A stretch of 64,000 nucleotides of DNA from Betaproteobacteria bacterium (GTDB lineage Bacteria > Pseudomonadota > Gammaproteobacteria > Burkholderiales > Usitatibacteraceae): assembly GCA_016711875.1 (NCBI GenBank), contig JADJSD010000023.1, positions 372,001-436,000 on the forward strand, in the 5' to 3' direction. The notes below the pieces were generated by a model. That model had not been told where the DNA came from, did not search any database, and saw nothing but the letters and a program-made list of their open reading frames with translations. Every line of letters starts with the position of its first letter. Positions within the stretch are counted from its first letter, which is position 1. Below are positions 1-9,420 of the stretch, piece by piece. A program made the translations under genes and the position numbers.

Positions 1-19
1 CCGGGGGCAGGGCGCCGGC

Positions 20-444
20 TTAGCCCGCCGGCGGCTTGAGTGCGAGGATGTACTGGATCGCGACCTTCATGTCGGCATCGGGAACCTGCGGGTTCGGCGG
101 CATCGGCATCACGGGATCCCAGACCCCGGTCCCGCCGGCCTTCACCTTCGCCGCGAGCTTCGCCACCGCGCCGCCATCGCCCTTGTACTTGAGCGCGACG
201 TCGTAGTAAGCGGGTCCCACGACCTTCTTGTCGAGCGCGTGGCAGGCGGTCGTGCAGTTGTGCTTCGTCAGCGCGTCGCGGCCGGGGCCGGCCGGGGCGC
301 CGGTGAGGCCGCCGGCGCCGCCGGGGCGGGAGCGGCAGCGGGCGCGGGCGTCTTGGCGGGCGCAGGCGCCTTGGCGGGCGCCTGGGCATGGGCGAGGCCG
401 GCGGACAGCAATCCCGCGGCCACGAGCGTGAGGGTGGATTTCAT
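20..444 (-). CDS. Class I cytochrome c (c5/c551-like), apparent frameshift
   Basis: Small periplasmic electron carrier. An ATG at 444 opens a Sec signal peptide (MKSTLTLVAAGLLSAG, cleavage near AHA-Q) and an Ala/Pro-rich linker. That frame hits a stop at 270-268. The cytochrome domain lies in another frame, ending in TAA at 20. It contains HNCTTACHALDKK followed by VVGPAY and PMPPNP, typical of c5/c551 cytochromes, where the distal Met ligand lies near PMPP. Joining the two frames needs one missing base (or two extra) in the GC-rich stretch at about 270-400. The heme motif reads C-T-T-A-C-H, with three residues between the cysteines instead of two. Either the gene is broken, or this stretch was misassembled. 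The family call is good; intactness is doubtful. Confidence 0.75.
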
Positions 445-681
445 GGGGAATCTCCGGGTTGCGACGAAGAGGGTCGTCAGGAAATCCTAATGGGGGTGGG
501 GCCCCCGGTGGGCCAGGGGCTTCGCGCGAACCGATTTCCGACCGCTTCTTGGCCCAGATCAACTGCGGCGACCCGGGCAGTGCACGGCCCATGCCCCCCG
601 GGGTTTGGCGCGGATTCGATGCGCCGTGGCGATTCTCGGTACCATTCGCGGACGCTCCGGACGACACCGCCAGGACACGCC

Positions 682-1338
682 TTGGAAAAACTCCCGCACC
701 TCTTCATGAACAACCGGCGCTGGGCCGAGCGCATGCTGGCCGGCGACCCGGATTTCTTCACCCGCCTGCTGTCGCAACAGAGCCCGCGCTACCTGTGGAT
801 CGGCTGCTCGGACAGTCGCGTGCCCGCCAACGAGATCGTCGACCTTGCGCCGGGCGAACTCTTCGTCCATCGCAACGTCGCCAACGTGGTGGCGCATGGC
901 GACCTCAACTGCCTGGCGGTCGTGCAGTTCGCCGTGGACGTGCTCAAGGTCGAGCACGTGATCGTCTGCGGGCACTACGGCTGCGGCGGCGTGGCGGCCG
1001 CCTTTCGCGACCGGCGCGTGGGACTCGCCGACAACTGGCTCTGCCACGTGCGCGACGTGCACGCGAAGCACGGGCCGCGAATCGACGCGGCCGGGGAGGA
1101 ACCGGCGCGCATCGACCGGCTCTGCGAGCTGAACGTGATCGAGCAGGTGGCCAACGTGTGCCAGTCGACCGTGGTCCGCGATGCCTGGTCGCGGGGGCAG
1201 GCACTGGCGGTGCACGGCTGGATCTACGACCTTAAGGACGGGATCATCCGCGACCTCGGGTCGACCGTCACGCGTTCGGACGAGGCCCAGGCGAGCTGCG
1301 CCGCGGCCGTGGCGCGACGGGGCGCCGAAGCGACCTAG
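682..1338 (+). CDS. can: Beta-class carbonic anhydrase
   Basis: Cytoplasmic zinc enzyme that interconverts CO2 and bicarbonate. I chose the TTG at 682 because AGGA lies 6 nt upstream and the product (218 aa, MEKLPHLFMNNRRW) matches the usual length. The reading frame stays open further upstream but shows nothing conserved there. The zinc ligands and catalytic dyad are in place: Cys42, Asp44 and Arg46 in CSDSRVP, then His98 and Cys101 in HYGCGG, the same numbering as in E. coli Can. The gene is monocistronic and convergent with the diguanylate cyclase, whose stop overlaps its 3' end. It probably supplies bicarbonate for carboxylations. A different start (ATG 706) would remove only eight residues. 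Confidence 0.93.
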   Translation: MEKLPHLFMNNRRWAERMLAGDPDFFTRLLSQQSPRYLWIGCSDSRVPANEIVDLAPGELFVHRNVANVVAHGDLNCLAVVQFAVDVLKVEHVIVCGHYGCGGVAAAFRDRRVGLADNWLCHVRDVHAKHGPRIDAAGEEPARIDRLCELNVIEQVANVCQSTVVRDAWSRGQALAVHGWIYDLKDGIIRDLGSTVTRSDEAQASCAAAVARRGAEAT

Positions 1339-3268
1339 TCGTCTTTCTTCCCGGACTGCAGCGTCCCCGGGGCGGTCGCATGCCCGTGGGGCGCGGACCA
1401 GCTCTCGGGGGCGTGCGGGCTTGCGGGGATCGGCGAGGTTCCACCGGCCCGGCCCGCGCTGCCGCGCGCGAACCATCGCGGCCTCCGCGAGGCGAAGCAG
1501 GGTCTCCGCGTCCTCGCCGTGCTCCGGGTAGCAGGCGATGCCGATGCTCGCCGAGACGCGCAGGATCGCCGCGTCGCCCGCGATGGGCGGCTCGATGGCA
1601 CGCACGATCTTCTGCGCGACCAATTCCGCGTCCGAGGACGAAGCCAGGTTCTCCACGAGCACCACGAAGTCGTCGCCGTCCAGGCGCGCCGCATGGTCGG
1701 CCTCCCGCACGCAGGCGCGCAGTCGATCGGCCACGGCGACCAGCACGCGGTCTCCGAGGGCGTGGCCGCGGCGATCGTTCAGGTCCCGGAAGCCGTCCAG
1801 GTCCACCAGGAGGACGGCGAAGGCGTTCTTCGTCCGGCGCGAGCGCGCCGCCGCCTGCAGGAAGGCCTCCGCGAGACGGCGCCGGTTGGCGAGACCCGTG
1901 AGCGCGTCGTGGTGGGCCTGGTGGTCCAGGGCGCGCTCCCGGTCGAGCAGGCGCGCGTTGACGTCCTGCAGGTCGCGGGTGCGCGCGAGGACGCGCTCCT
2001 CGAGACGCCGCTCGCTGTCCTGCAACGAGATCACGAGCGACTGCTTGGCTTCGAGCGCCTCCGCGGCCGAGCGCTCGCGTTCCCGGCGCAACTGGTCCAC
2101 GCGGCTCGCGAGCGCGAAGGAAAGCAGCAGCATCTCGAATCCGGAGCCGAAGAGGAACGCGTTTCGCGTGAAGGCGTTGCTCGGCACGAGCCCCACGTTG
2201 AGCGCGGCGAGCAGGCCGGTGCCCGCCAGCAGCAGCGTCCAGGCGAGCAGGAAGTAGCCGCCGCCGGGCTGGCGCAGCCATGCGCTGCGGGTCCCGCCCG
2301 CCACCGCGAGGGAGCGCGAACGAAAGGCTGCCCCCGTTGATCACGTAGGCGCCCCACCGGTAGGAAACGGCGAGCGTGAGGACGAGGGCGGTCGCGAAGA
2401 GGACGCCCGTGCCGAGGATCGCGCGGTCGATCGCGCGGCTGTGGCTCTCCATCGCCAGGAAGCGCCTCACGAAGAGGCTGGCGAAGATGCCGGTGGTCGA
2501 CATCCCGATCATCATGGCGTCGTTGCCCCAGCGCGGCGACCCCGGCCACAGGAACTCGTTGCCCAGCCCCGTGTTGGCGAGTTGCGCGAGGCCCATGGTC
2601 GCGACGAAGGCGATGTACAGCAAGTAGAGCGGGTCGCGCAGCGACAGGAACATGAGGCCGTTGTAGAGCAGCAGCGCGGCGAGGATCCCGAAATAGAGCC
2701 CGAGTGCCGCGTAGGTGCCGTGGTCGCTCGCCCACAGCGCCTCGGCACGCCAGAACGTGAGGGGCGTCGTGAGATTGCCCTCGCTGCGCACTCGCACGAA
2801 GAGGGTCTTCGCCTCGCCCGGGGAAAGGTCGATGGGGAAGACGTGGTGCCGGTGGGGCACCGCGCGCAGCGCGAAGGGCAGCAGGTCGCCCCCGGCGAGC
2901 GGCGCCGTCGCGCCATCGCCGACGTACACCTCCACCCGGTCCAGGGTCGGGAAGGCCACGGTGAGGAGCCAGCGGCCGTCGCCGCCGGGCCCGGCCTCCA
3001 CCGGAATGGCGAACCAGACGGTGGCGGTGGTGAGGCCGAAGTTGGCGGCCTGCCGGGCGGTGTCGATCTCCTGCCAGCGCGCGGCCGAGGCCGGGGTCCG
3101 GACGTCCGGGAGGCCCAGCGTACCGTCGGCATCCACCAGCGCGCGAAGCGACTGGACCGTGCGTTCGCCGGAGGATCCGTCCAGGGAGAGGGTCGCGGCC
3201 GCGGCGGCCAGGGGAAGGCACGCGAGCAGGACCGCTGCGGCTCGTCGCAGGGCGGAAATCGGTTTCAT
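1335..3268 (-). CDS. 7TM-DISM sensor with GGDEF domain, apparently frameshifted twice
   Basis: Membrane sensor of the type that couples a periplasmic ligand domain to c-di-GMP synthesis. From the ATG at 3268: a signal peptide (LLACLPLAAAAATL), a DISMED2-type beta domain, a run of transmembrane helices of the 7TM-DISM class, a coiled coil, then a GGDEF domain. The signature is DGDDF rather than GGDEF/GGEEF, with an RxxD inhibitory-site motif (READ) five residues before it. The frame changes near 2308-2313 (GAGGGAG run), inside the fifth or sixth helix. It probably changes again near 1420-1470, since the frame ending in TAG at 1335 keeps a high GC3 while the other runs antisense through can. 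Both changes look like indel errors. Whether the altered signature still makes c-di-GMP is uncertain. Confidence 0.75.
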
Positions 3269-3332
3269 GACTACTGCCTGTTTACGCCGCGCCAGTCCCA
3301 TTCCTTTTGCGGTGGGTCAAATGTCGTACGGG

Positions 3333-5274
3333 TCAGGCGGGGATGGCGACATTTCCCAGGCGGAACGCGGCCATGGCGGCCTCGAGCTTCCTCGCCTCGA
3401 CCTTGAGGCTGTCGGCCGAAGCCGCGGCTTCCTCGACGAGCGCCGCGTTCTGCTGGGTCAGCGTGTCGAGCTGCGTGACGGCCTGGTTCACCTGGTTCAC
3501 GCCGTCGGATTGCTCGGAGGAGGCGTTCGTGATCTCGCCGACCAGCGCCGCGACGCGTTCGACCTGGCTCACCACCTCGCCCATCGTGCTGCCGGCGCCC
3601 TCGACGAGCTTGTAGCCCTCGTCGACGCGGCCCGTGCTCTCCTGGATGAGCGTCTTGATCTCGCGGGCGGCGTTGGCACTGCGCGCGGCGAGCGAGCGCA
3701 CTTCCGAGGCGACGACCGCGAAGCCGCGGCCCTGCTCGCCGGCGCGCGGCTTCCACCGCCGCATTGAGCGCGAGGAGGTTCGTCTGGAAGGCGATGCCGT
3801 CGATGATGCCGATGATCTCGCCGATCTTGCGCGAGGAGCCCTGGATCTCGCCCATGGTCTTCACCACGGCGCCGACGACTTCGCCACCCTTGCGGGCCAC
3901 GGCGGTGGCGCCGCGCGCCAGCTCGCTCGCCTCGCGCGCGGTGAGTGCGTTTTGCTGCACGCTCGAGGACATCTGTTCCATGGAGGCGGCGGTCTGCTCG
4001 AGGTTCGAGGCCTGCTGCTCGGTGCGGCTCGACAGGTCGTGGCTGCCCGTCGAGATTTCCTCGGACGAGCGCGCCACGGACTGCGCCGAGGCGTTCACGG
4101 CGCCGATCGACACGGCGAGCTGCCGGCGAAGCCCGTCCAGGTCGTTCATGAGGCGACCGATCTCGTCCCCGCGCGACGTGGCGCAGCTCACCGTGAGATC
4201 GCCCTTCGCGAGGAACCCGACCTCCCGCGCCATTTCGCTCATGGGGCGAACGACCATCGAGCGGGTGACCCAGACGAGCGTCCCGGCGAGGACGCCGAGC
4301 GACACGAGGGCCGCGGCCCAGAGCTTGCCGAGGGTGAGCGTGGCCGCTCCCATCATGTCGGGCGTCGCCGCCTCGGCCACCGCGGCGAAGTTCCAGCGGG
4401 CGTTGCGTACGAACTCGACCTCGCGCGAGGGGCCGTTGCCGTGACCGTCGATCGCGGACCACGCGGTCTCGATGCTTCCGGAGTCGCCGGTGGCCAGGGC
4501 CTTGAGGAAGGCCGCGGCCGAATCGGGCGCCTCGGCGAGCTTGCGCTCGCCCGGCAGGCCGAAGACCTTGCCGCGACCGGCGCCCGAGCGAAGATCCACC
4601 GCGTAGATCGCGCCGTGCTCGAAGAGCTTTCGATCCTGCATGGTTTTCGCGAGGGTGGAGAGCATTCCCGACATGTCGAAGCCGATGAAGTAGAGGCCCA
4701 CGACCCGCTCGCCGGCCACGATGGGCTCGTACTTCGTCATGTAGGTGCGGCCGAAGAGGTCGGCGCGCCCGAGGTACGTCTTGCCCTGCCTCACGGCGGC
4801 ATAGGCCGGGTGCTTCGGGCCGAGCAGCGTGCCGATCGCGCGCGAGCCGTCCTGCTTCTTGAGGGAGGTGGTCACGCGCAGGAAGTCGTCGCCGGAGGCG
4901 GCGAAGATCGTGGCGACGCCGCCGGTGATCCCGCTGAAGGCGTCGACGGTCGTGAAGTCGTCGTTCACGGCCTTGCCGGCGTGCAGCAGGACGGGCTTGC
5001 CGGCCGCGTCCCTGAGTTGCCAGGCGCCGCCGAACGCGGACTTGAAGTAGCGGTGCGACAGGTCGGCGTTCTGGCGCGCGGTCTCGTCGAAGCTGTCGAC
5101 CAGGCCGGAGAGCGACAGGGCCGCGTCGCGAAGGCGCGCGTGGCCTTCGGTCTTCGCGTCGCGCCACACGCCCACGCTGATCGCCGAGAAGGCGGCGACG
5201 ATGACGACGCTCATCGCGGCGATGCCGACACCGGCGACACGGACGCCGAGAGGAAGACGGGATAAGCGGAACAC
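3333..5274 (-). CDS. Methyl-accepting chemotaxis protein with Cache-type sensor, one frameshift
   Basis: Inner-membrane chemoreceptor feeding the CheA/CheW pathway. The GTG at 5274 is preceded by CAGGAG and starts an N-terminal helix (GVGIAAMSVVIVAAF). A periplasmic Cache_3/Cache_2-like domain follows, then a second helix, HAMP, and the methyl-accepting domain with the hairpin-tip region NLLALNAAVEAAR. At about 3741-3749 the frame shifts: two bases of a GCGCGC run seem to be missing, since restoring them gives AARAGEQGRGFAVVASEVR, the invariant tip sequence. The downstream frame then runs on to 3333 (about 646 aa in total). No C-terminal CheR/CheB pentapeptide is seen. The ligand is unknown. 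Confidence 0.85.
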
Positions 5275-5393
5275 GGGAACTCCTGCCGGGGAAAGAGACG
5301 ATTCCCTGCTGCTTCGGCAGTTCCGCCGGCTTTCTTGAACCGTGCCCGCCGAGGTGCGGACGCGAATGAATCGCGTTGCGGGCGAGGGATGCC

Positions 5394-5651
5394 CTAACGG
5401 GAGACCGGCGGGAGCAGCTGGATGGATACCGGCGGCTTCGGCGGCGCCTTCGGGGGGTTGGGCCGGGCGAAGGGGGAGGACTCGCTCGCGAGGAGGACCC
5501 ACAGCGCGACCGCCGTCGTCTCCGCCGCGAGCGCGAGGAGAAGCCACCGGCGCACGCGAACGCGCAGCGGCTCCCGGGGCTTGAAGCGGCCGACGACCTT
5601 GCGGAGCTCGTCCTCGAGGTAATGCTCGCGGTCGAAGACGGGCTCGGCCAC
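5394..5651 (-). CDS. Small single-span membrane protein, function unknown
   Basis: An 85-residue protein starting at GTG 5651, immediately after the receptor gene upstream (stop at 5660), so probably cotranscribed. The N-terminal half is charged (FDREHYLEDELRKVVGRF), followed by one hydrophobic helix (WLLLALAAETTAVALWVLLA) and a Pro-rich tail. I do not recognise a family. Its position directly behind a Bug-type binding protein is notable, because tripartite tricarboxylate systems include a small membrane subunit (TctB). That subunit has four helices, however, so this is not a TctB. Confidence 0.5.
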   Translation of the reverse strand: MAEPVFDREHYLEDELRKVVGRFKPREPLRVRVRRWLLLALAAETTAVALWVLLASESSPFARPNPPKAPPKPPVSIQLLPPVSR

Positions 5652-5659
5652 GCGTGGCT

Positions 5660-6628
5660 TCAGTCGGCCTTGATGCCCGCGGCCTTCACGACCTTGCCGT
5701 ACTTCTCCAGGTCGCGGCGCATCTGCTCGCCGAACTGCTCGGGCGTGCCCGGCGTCGCGGTGATGCCGAGCGTCTCGAGCCTCGCGACGATCTCGGGCGT
5801 GGTGAGCACGGCCGAGAGTTCCTTGCTGAGGCGGTCGATGATGGGGCGCGGGGTCTTCGCCGGCGCGAGGATGCCCACCCACGAGCTCGCCTCGAAATCC
5901 GGCACGCCCGCCTCGATGAAGGTGGGCACGTCCGGGAGCGACGGCGCGCGCCGCAGCGAGGAGACGGCCACCGGGTGCAGCTTGCCGGCCTTCACGTGCG
6001 TGAAGGCGCCGGCGACGGCGGTGTAGACGAGCGGGATGTTGCCGCCCAGCGCGTCGGCCATGGCCTGCCCGCCGCCCTTGTAGGGGATGTGCACGAGCTT
6101 CGAGCCGGTACGCATGTTGAGCAGCTCGCCTGCGATGTGGGGCGTGCCGCCGATGCCCGAGGTGCCGTACGAGATGCCCTTCGGGTCGGCCTTCGAGGCG
6201 TCGATGATGTCCTTGAGCCGCTTGTGCGCGAAGGACGGGTGCGCCACGAGGATGAGCACCGCGTCGCCGATCTTGCCGACCGGCGCGAAGTCCTTGACGG
6301 TGTCGAAGGGCACCTTCGCGAAGACGTGCGGGTTGATCACCATCGTGCCGTCGAAGGCGAGGACGAGCGTGTAGCCGTCGGGCGCGGCCGCGGCGACATC
6401 GTGGGTGCCGATGTTCCCCGAGGCGCCGGCCTTGTTCTCGACGAAGACGCTCTGGCCCAGGCGCTTGGATAGGGCTTCGGCGATGAGGCGTCCGCTCGTG
6501 TCGGTGACCCCGCCGGGGGCGAACGGCACCACCAGGCGGATGGCCTTCTCGGGCCACTCGGCGAGCGCGGGGGCGGTGAAGGGCAGCAACAGGGCCGCGG
6601 CGAGGGCCGCGAGGCGTTTCGTGGACAT
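5660..6628 (-). CDS. Bug-family (TctC-like) periplasmic solute-binding protein
   Basis: A 322-residue secreted binding protein of the tripartite tricarboxylate transporter/Bug family, which is greatly expanded in Burkholderiales. The signal peptide is LAALAAALLLPFTAPALA-E. The diagnostic WPEKAIRLVVPFAPGGVTD and the GASGNIGT region that binds a ligand carboxylate are present. The start at 6628 has a strong Shine-Dalgarno (GAGAGGAGAG). No TctA or TctB gene is in the window, so it is an orphan receptor. It lies 31 nt downstream of a PEP-mutase-family gene on the same strand, suggesting a small carboxylate is bound and metabolised. The ligand cannot be read from sequence. Confidence 0.9.
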   Translation of the reverse strand: MSTKRLAALAAALLLPFTAPALAEWPEKAIRLVVPFAPGGVTDTSGRLIAEALSKRLGQSVFVENKAGASGNIGTHDVAAAAPDGYTLVLAFDGTMVINPHVFAKVPFDTVKDFAPVGKIGDAVLILVAHPSFAHKRLKDIIDASKADPKGISYGTSGIGGTPHIAGELLNMRTGSKLVHIPYKGGGQAMADALGGNIPLVYTAVAGAFTHVKAGKLHPVAVSSLRRAPSLPDVPTFIEAGVPDFEASSWVGILAPAKTPRPIIDRLSKELSAVLTTPEIVARLETLGITATPGTPEQFGEQMRRDLEKYGKVVKAAGIKAD

Positions 6629-6659
6629 GCTCTCTCCTCTCGTTGTTCTCGCGGACGGG

Positions 6660-7520
6660 TCAGTCCGCGTGCTGCTTCTCGAAATCCCAGATGTCCTGGA
6701 ATCCCATCAGTTTCGTGAGTTCGCCGAAGTCGTAGAGCGGCGTCGAATCGCCGTGCGACGACCCCGTGGCCGCCAGGTGCGCGTAGGCGCCCGCCATGGC
6801 CTGTATCGCCGCGAGCATCGCTGTCACCGGGAAGATGGCGAGCCGGTAGCCGATCGACTCGAGCTCCGGTTTCGTGAGGACGGGCGTCCGGCCCTTCTCC
6901 ACCATGTTGGCGAGGAGCGGCAGGTCGAAGGCCCGGCCGATGGTGCGCATCTCCTCCTCGCTTTCGGGCGATTCGACGAAGAGGATGTCCGCGCCCGCCT
7001 TCGCGTAGGCCTCGGCGCGCCGGAGCGCCTCGTCGAGGCCCAGCGTGGTGCGCGCGTCCGTGCGGGCGACGATGAGGAAGTCGCGCGAGGCGCGCGCTTC
7101 GGCGGCGACCCGGATCTTCTTCACCATGTCGGCCGTCGGGATGACCCGGCGTCCCGGCGTATGCCCGCATTTCTTGGGGAATTCCTGGTCCTCGAGCTGG
7201 ATCGCCGAGGCGCCGGCCTCCTCGTAGCCGCGCACCGTGTGGCGCACGTTGAGGAGCCCGCCGTAGCCCGTGTCGCCGTCGGCGATGAGCGGGGCGTTCG
7301 CCTGCGAGGCGAGGACCTTCACGCGGCCGACCATCTCGGTATAGGTGGCGAGGCCCGCGTCGGGCAGGCCCAGGTGCGAGGCCACGGCGCCGAAGCCCGT
7401 CATGTAGAGCGCCTCGAAGCCGAAGGTGTTGGCGAGGCGCAGGGACACCATGTCGTAGACGCCCGGGGCGACGAGGAGGGACGGTTCGGCGAGGCGTTGG
7501 CGCAGGCGGGGGGAGGGCAT
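6660..7520 (-). CDS. Isocitrate lyase/PEP mutase superfamily enzyme
   Basis: A 286-residue TIM-barrel enzyme of the family that cleaves or rearranges C-C or C-P bonds in 2-oxo/hydroxy-acid substrates (2-methylisocitrate lyase, dimethylmalate lyase, oxaloacetate decarboxylase, PEP mutase). The metal-site segment ADGDTGYGG and the loop EDQEFPKKCGH with the catalytic Cys are intact. The KKCGH loop favours a lyase over PEP mutase. The start is taken at ATG 7520. An in-frame ATG at 7580 would add 20 residues with no conserved content. It is cotranscribed with the Bug receptor downstream, fitting uptake and use of a small di- or tricarboxylate. The exact substrate is not assignable. Confidence 0.85.
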   Translation of the reverse strand: MPSPRLRQRLAEPSLLVAPGVYDMVSLRLANTFGFEALYMTGFGAVASHLGLPDAGLATYTEMVGRVKVLASQANAPLIADGDTGYGGLLNVRHTVRGYEEAGASAIQLEDQEFPKKCGHTPGRRVIPTADMVKKIRVAAEARASRDFLIVARTDARTTLGLDEALRRAEAYAKAGADILFVESPESEEEMRTIGRAFDLPLLANMVEKGRTPVLTKPELESIGYRLAIFPVTAMLAAIQAMAGAYAHLAATGSSHGDSTPLYDFGELTKLMGFQDIWDFEKQHAD

Positions 7521-7629
7521 GGGGAGCGCGGCTTCGGGGCGGGAGGGGCGAACGCGATGGTAGTCGAATTCCCGCTGCAACAGTCCGGCCCCTGTCGCGG
7601 CCGGCTCGGCCGCCTAAGTGAGATCGGCC

Positions 7630-9357
7630 TCAGGGAGCCGGAAGGCCCATCGCCACGCCATCGCGGCGCGGGTCGGCGGCGCCGATCCAGCCTTCGGGCG
7701 TTCGCTTGAGGAAACCCAGGCCCGAAAGCAGGGGCACGACCTGCACGTCGTGGCCCCTGGCGGCGAGCCCCGGTGCCAGCGCCTCTGCTGGCGTTCCCTT
7801 TTCCAGTTGCACCTTGCCGGCCACCGCCGTCGAGACATGCCCGGCGGCGAGCGCCTCGCGCGGCGTGCGCCCGTTGGCGAGGATCTCGATGAGGCTCGAG
7901 GCGATGTAGTCGACGATGGGGCCGCCGCCCGCCGAGCCGCCTACGACGACCGGGCGGCCGTCGGCATCGAAGACGATCGTCGGGGACATGGAGGTGACCG
8001 GTCGCTTTCGCGGCGCCATCTGGTTGGCGATCGTCTCCCCGGGCTTCGGTGCCGCCGAGAAGTTCGTGAGCGCGTTGTTGAGCACGAAGCCGCCCTCGGG
8101 CGCGAGGCGCGCGCCGAAGTTGAGGTTGATGGTCGTCGTGATCGAGAGCGCGTTGCCCGCGGCATCGGCGATGGCGATCTGGCTCGTCGTGGTGACCGGG
8201 TCGCTCGCATCGGATTCGAGGGCGGCGAGGCCGCCCATCGGGATGCCCGGCTGCGGATCGGGGTTCGCGCGCGCGAGGTCGATGGAAAGCGCGCGGACCA
8301 TCGCGTAGCCCGGGTTCGCGAGCGTCGCGACGGGAACCGTCACGAAGCCGGGGTCGCCCACGAAGCGGCGACGGTCGGCCTGCGCGAGCTTGCCGGCCTC
8401 GGCGTAAAGGTGCACGAAGGCCGGGTCCGCGAAATCGAAGCGCCCGTTGGCGCGCACCGCCGTCATCTGCAGCGTCTGCAGGACATGGATGCCGCCGAAG
8501 GAGGGCGGCGCCATCGTGCACACCCGGTAGGCGAGAAACGGCGCGCACACCGGCTCGCGTTCGGCGGGGCGGTAGTCGAGCACGTCCTGCTCGGTCATGA
8601 GGGTCGACCGCAGGCCCCGCCGGGCCGCCGCGACGATCGCGCGGGCCCCCTCGCCCGCGAGCCAGGCCGCGGGGCCTTGCGTGGCGATGGCCTGCATCGT
8701 CTTCGCGTAGGCGGGATTGCGCACGATCGTTCCCACGGGAAGCGGACGGCCCTCGCCGTCGAAGTAGAGCGAGCGCCACTCGGCGTGGTTCGCCGCGCCG
8801 TCGGGCTGCGCGAGGATGCCGTGCAGGTACTTCGGGATCGGAAAGCCGGCTTCCGCATGGGCGATGGCCGGCGCGAAGAGATCCGCCCAGGGAAGCCTTC
8901 CGTGCCGCTCGTGGACCGCGCGCAGGACGGGCAGCGTGCCCGGCACGCCGACCGCGCGGCCGCTGCGGCTCAGCGGCTCGCCACCCGGCAGGAGCTTGCC
9001 GTCGACATCGGTGCGAAGGCTCGCGGTGGCCCGGGCGGGCGCCGCGGCGAGGCCGTCCCACGAGGAGAGCTTCCTCGCCTTCTCGTCCCACAGCATGACG
9101 AGCGTGCCGCCGCCGATGCCCGAGGACTGCGGTTCCACCAGGCCCAGCACCATCTGCGCCGCGATGGCCGCGTCGACGGGGGAGCCGCCTCGCGCGAGCA
9201 TGTCGAGGGCCGCTTGCGTGGCGAGGGGATGGGCGGTGACGGCCATGGCGGGTGCGGGCCGGGTGTCGTCGCCGGCGATCGCTCGCGGAGGCGCGCTCGG
9301 CGCGACGGCGCAGGAGGAAAGTAAAAAGGCGAGCGCGAAGGGGAAGAATCGGGTCAT
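7630..9357 (-). CDS. ggt: Gamma-glutamyltransferase (glutathione hydrolase), lipoprotein form
   Basis: A 575-residue Ntn-hydrolase that removes gamma-glutamyl groups from glutathione and similar peptides. It is made as a proenzyme and self-cleaves before a Thr; here the candidate is the Thr cluster in DPVTTTSQIAIAD. Other family landmarks are HPLATQAALDMLARGG near the N-terminus, SSGIGGG, and the C-terminal GGSAGGGPI region. The start at ATG 9357 gives a lipoprotein signal (ALAFLLSSC), so the enzyme is probably anchored in the periplasm. It follows the TonB-like gene after 63 nt and may be transcribed with the iron block upstream. Confidence 0.92.
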   Translation of the reverse strand: MTRFFPFALAFLLSSCAVAPSAPPRAIAGDDTRPAPAMAVTAHPLATQAALDMLARGGSPVDAAIAAQMVLGLVEPQSSGIGGGTLVMLWDEKARKLSSWDGLAAAPARATASLRTDVDGKLLPGGEPLSRSGRAVGVPGTLPVLRAVHERHGRLPWADLFAPAIAHAEAGFPIPKYLHGILAQPDGAANHAEWRSLYFDGEGRPLPVGTIVRNPAYAKTMQAIATQGPAAWLAGEGARAIVAAARRGLRSTLMTEQDVLDYRPAEREPVCAPFLAYRVCTMAPPSFGGIHVLQTLQMTAVRANGRFDFADPAFVHLYAEAGKLAQADRRRFVGDPGFVTVPVATLANPGYAMVRALSIDLARANPDPQPGIPMGGLAALESDASDPVTTTSQIAIADAAGNALSITTTINLNFGARLAPEGGFVLNNALTNFSAAPKPGETIANQMAPRKRPVTSMSPTIVFDADGRPVVVGGSAGGGPIVDYIASSLIEILANGRTPREALAAGHVSTAVAGKVQLEKGTPAEALAPGLAARGHDVQVVPLLSGLGFLKRTPEGWIGAADPRRDGVAMGLPAP

Positions 9358-9420
9358 GGCCGGCGGATCAGGGAGGAGTGCGCCAGCATGGGGCCCGCAT
9401 CGCGTTCGCCGCAAGGGGAT

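Noticed and set aside
5394..5651. TctB subunit of a tripartite tricarboxylate transporter
   Set aside because: Only one hydrophobic helix and 85 residues, whereas TctB has four helices and about 150 residues.
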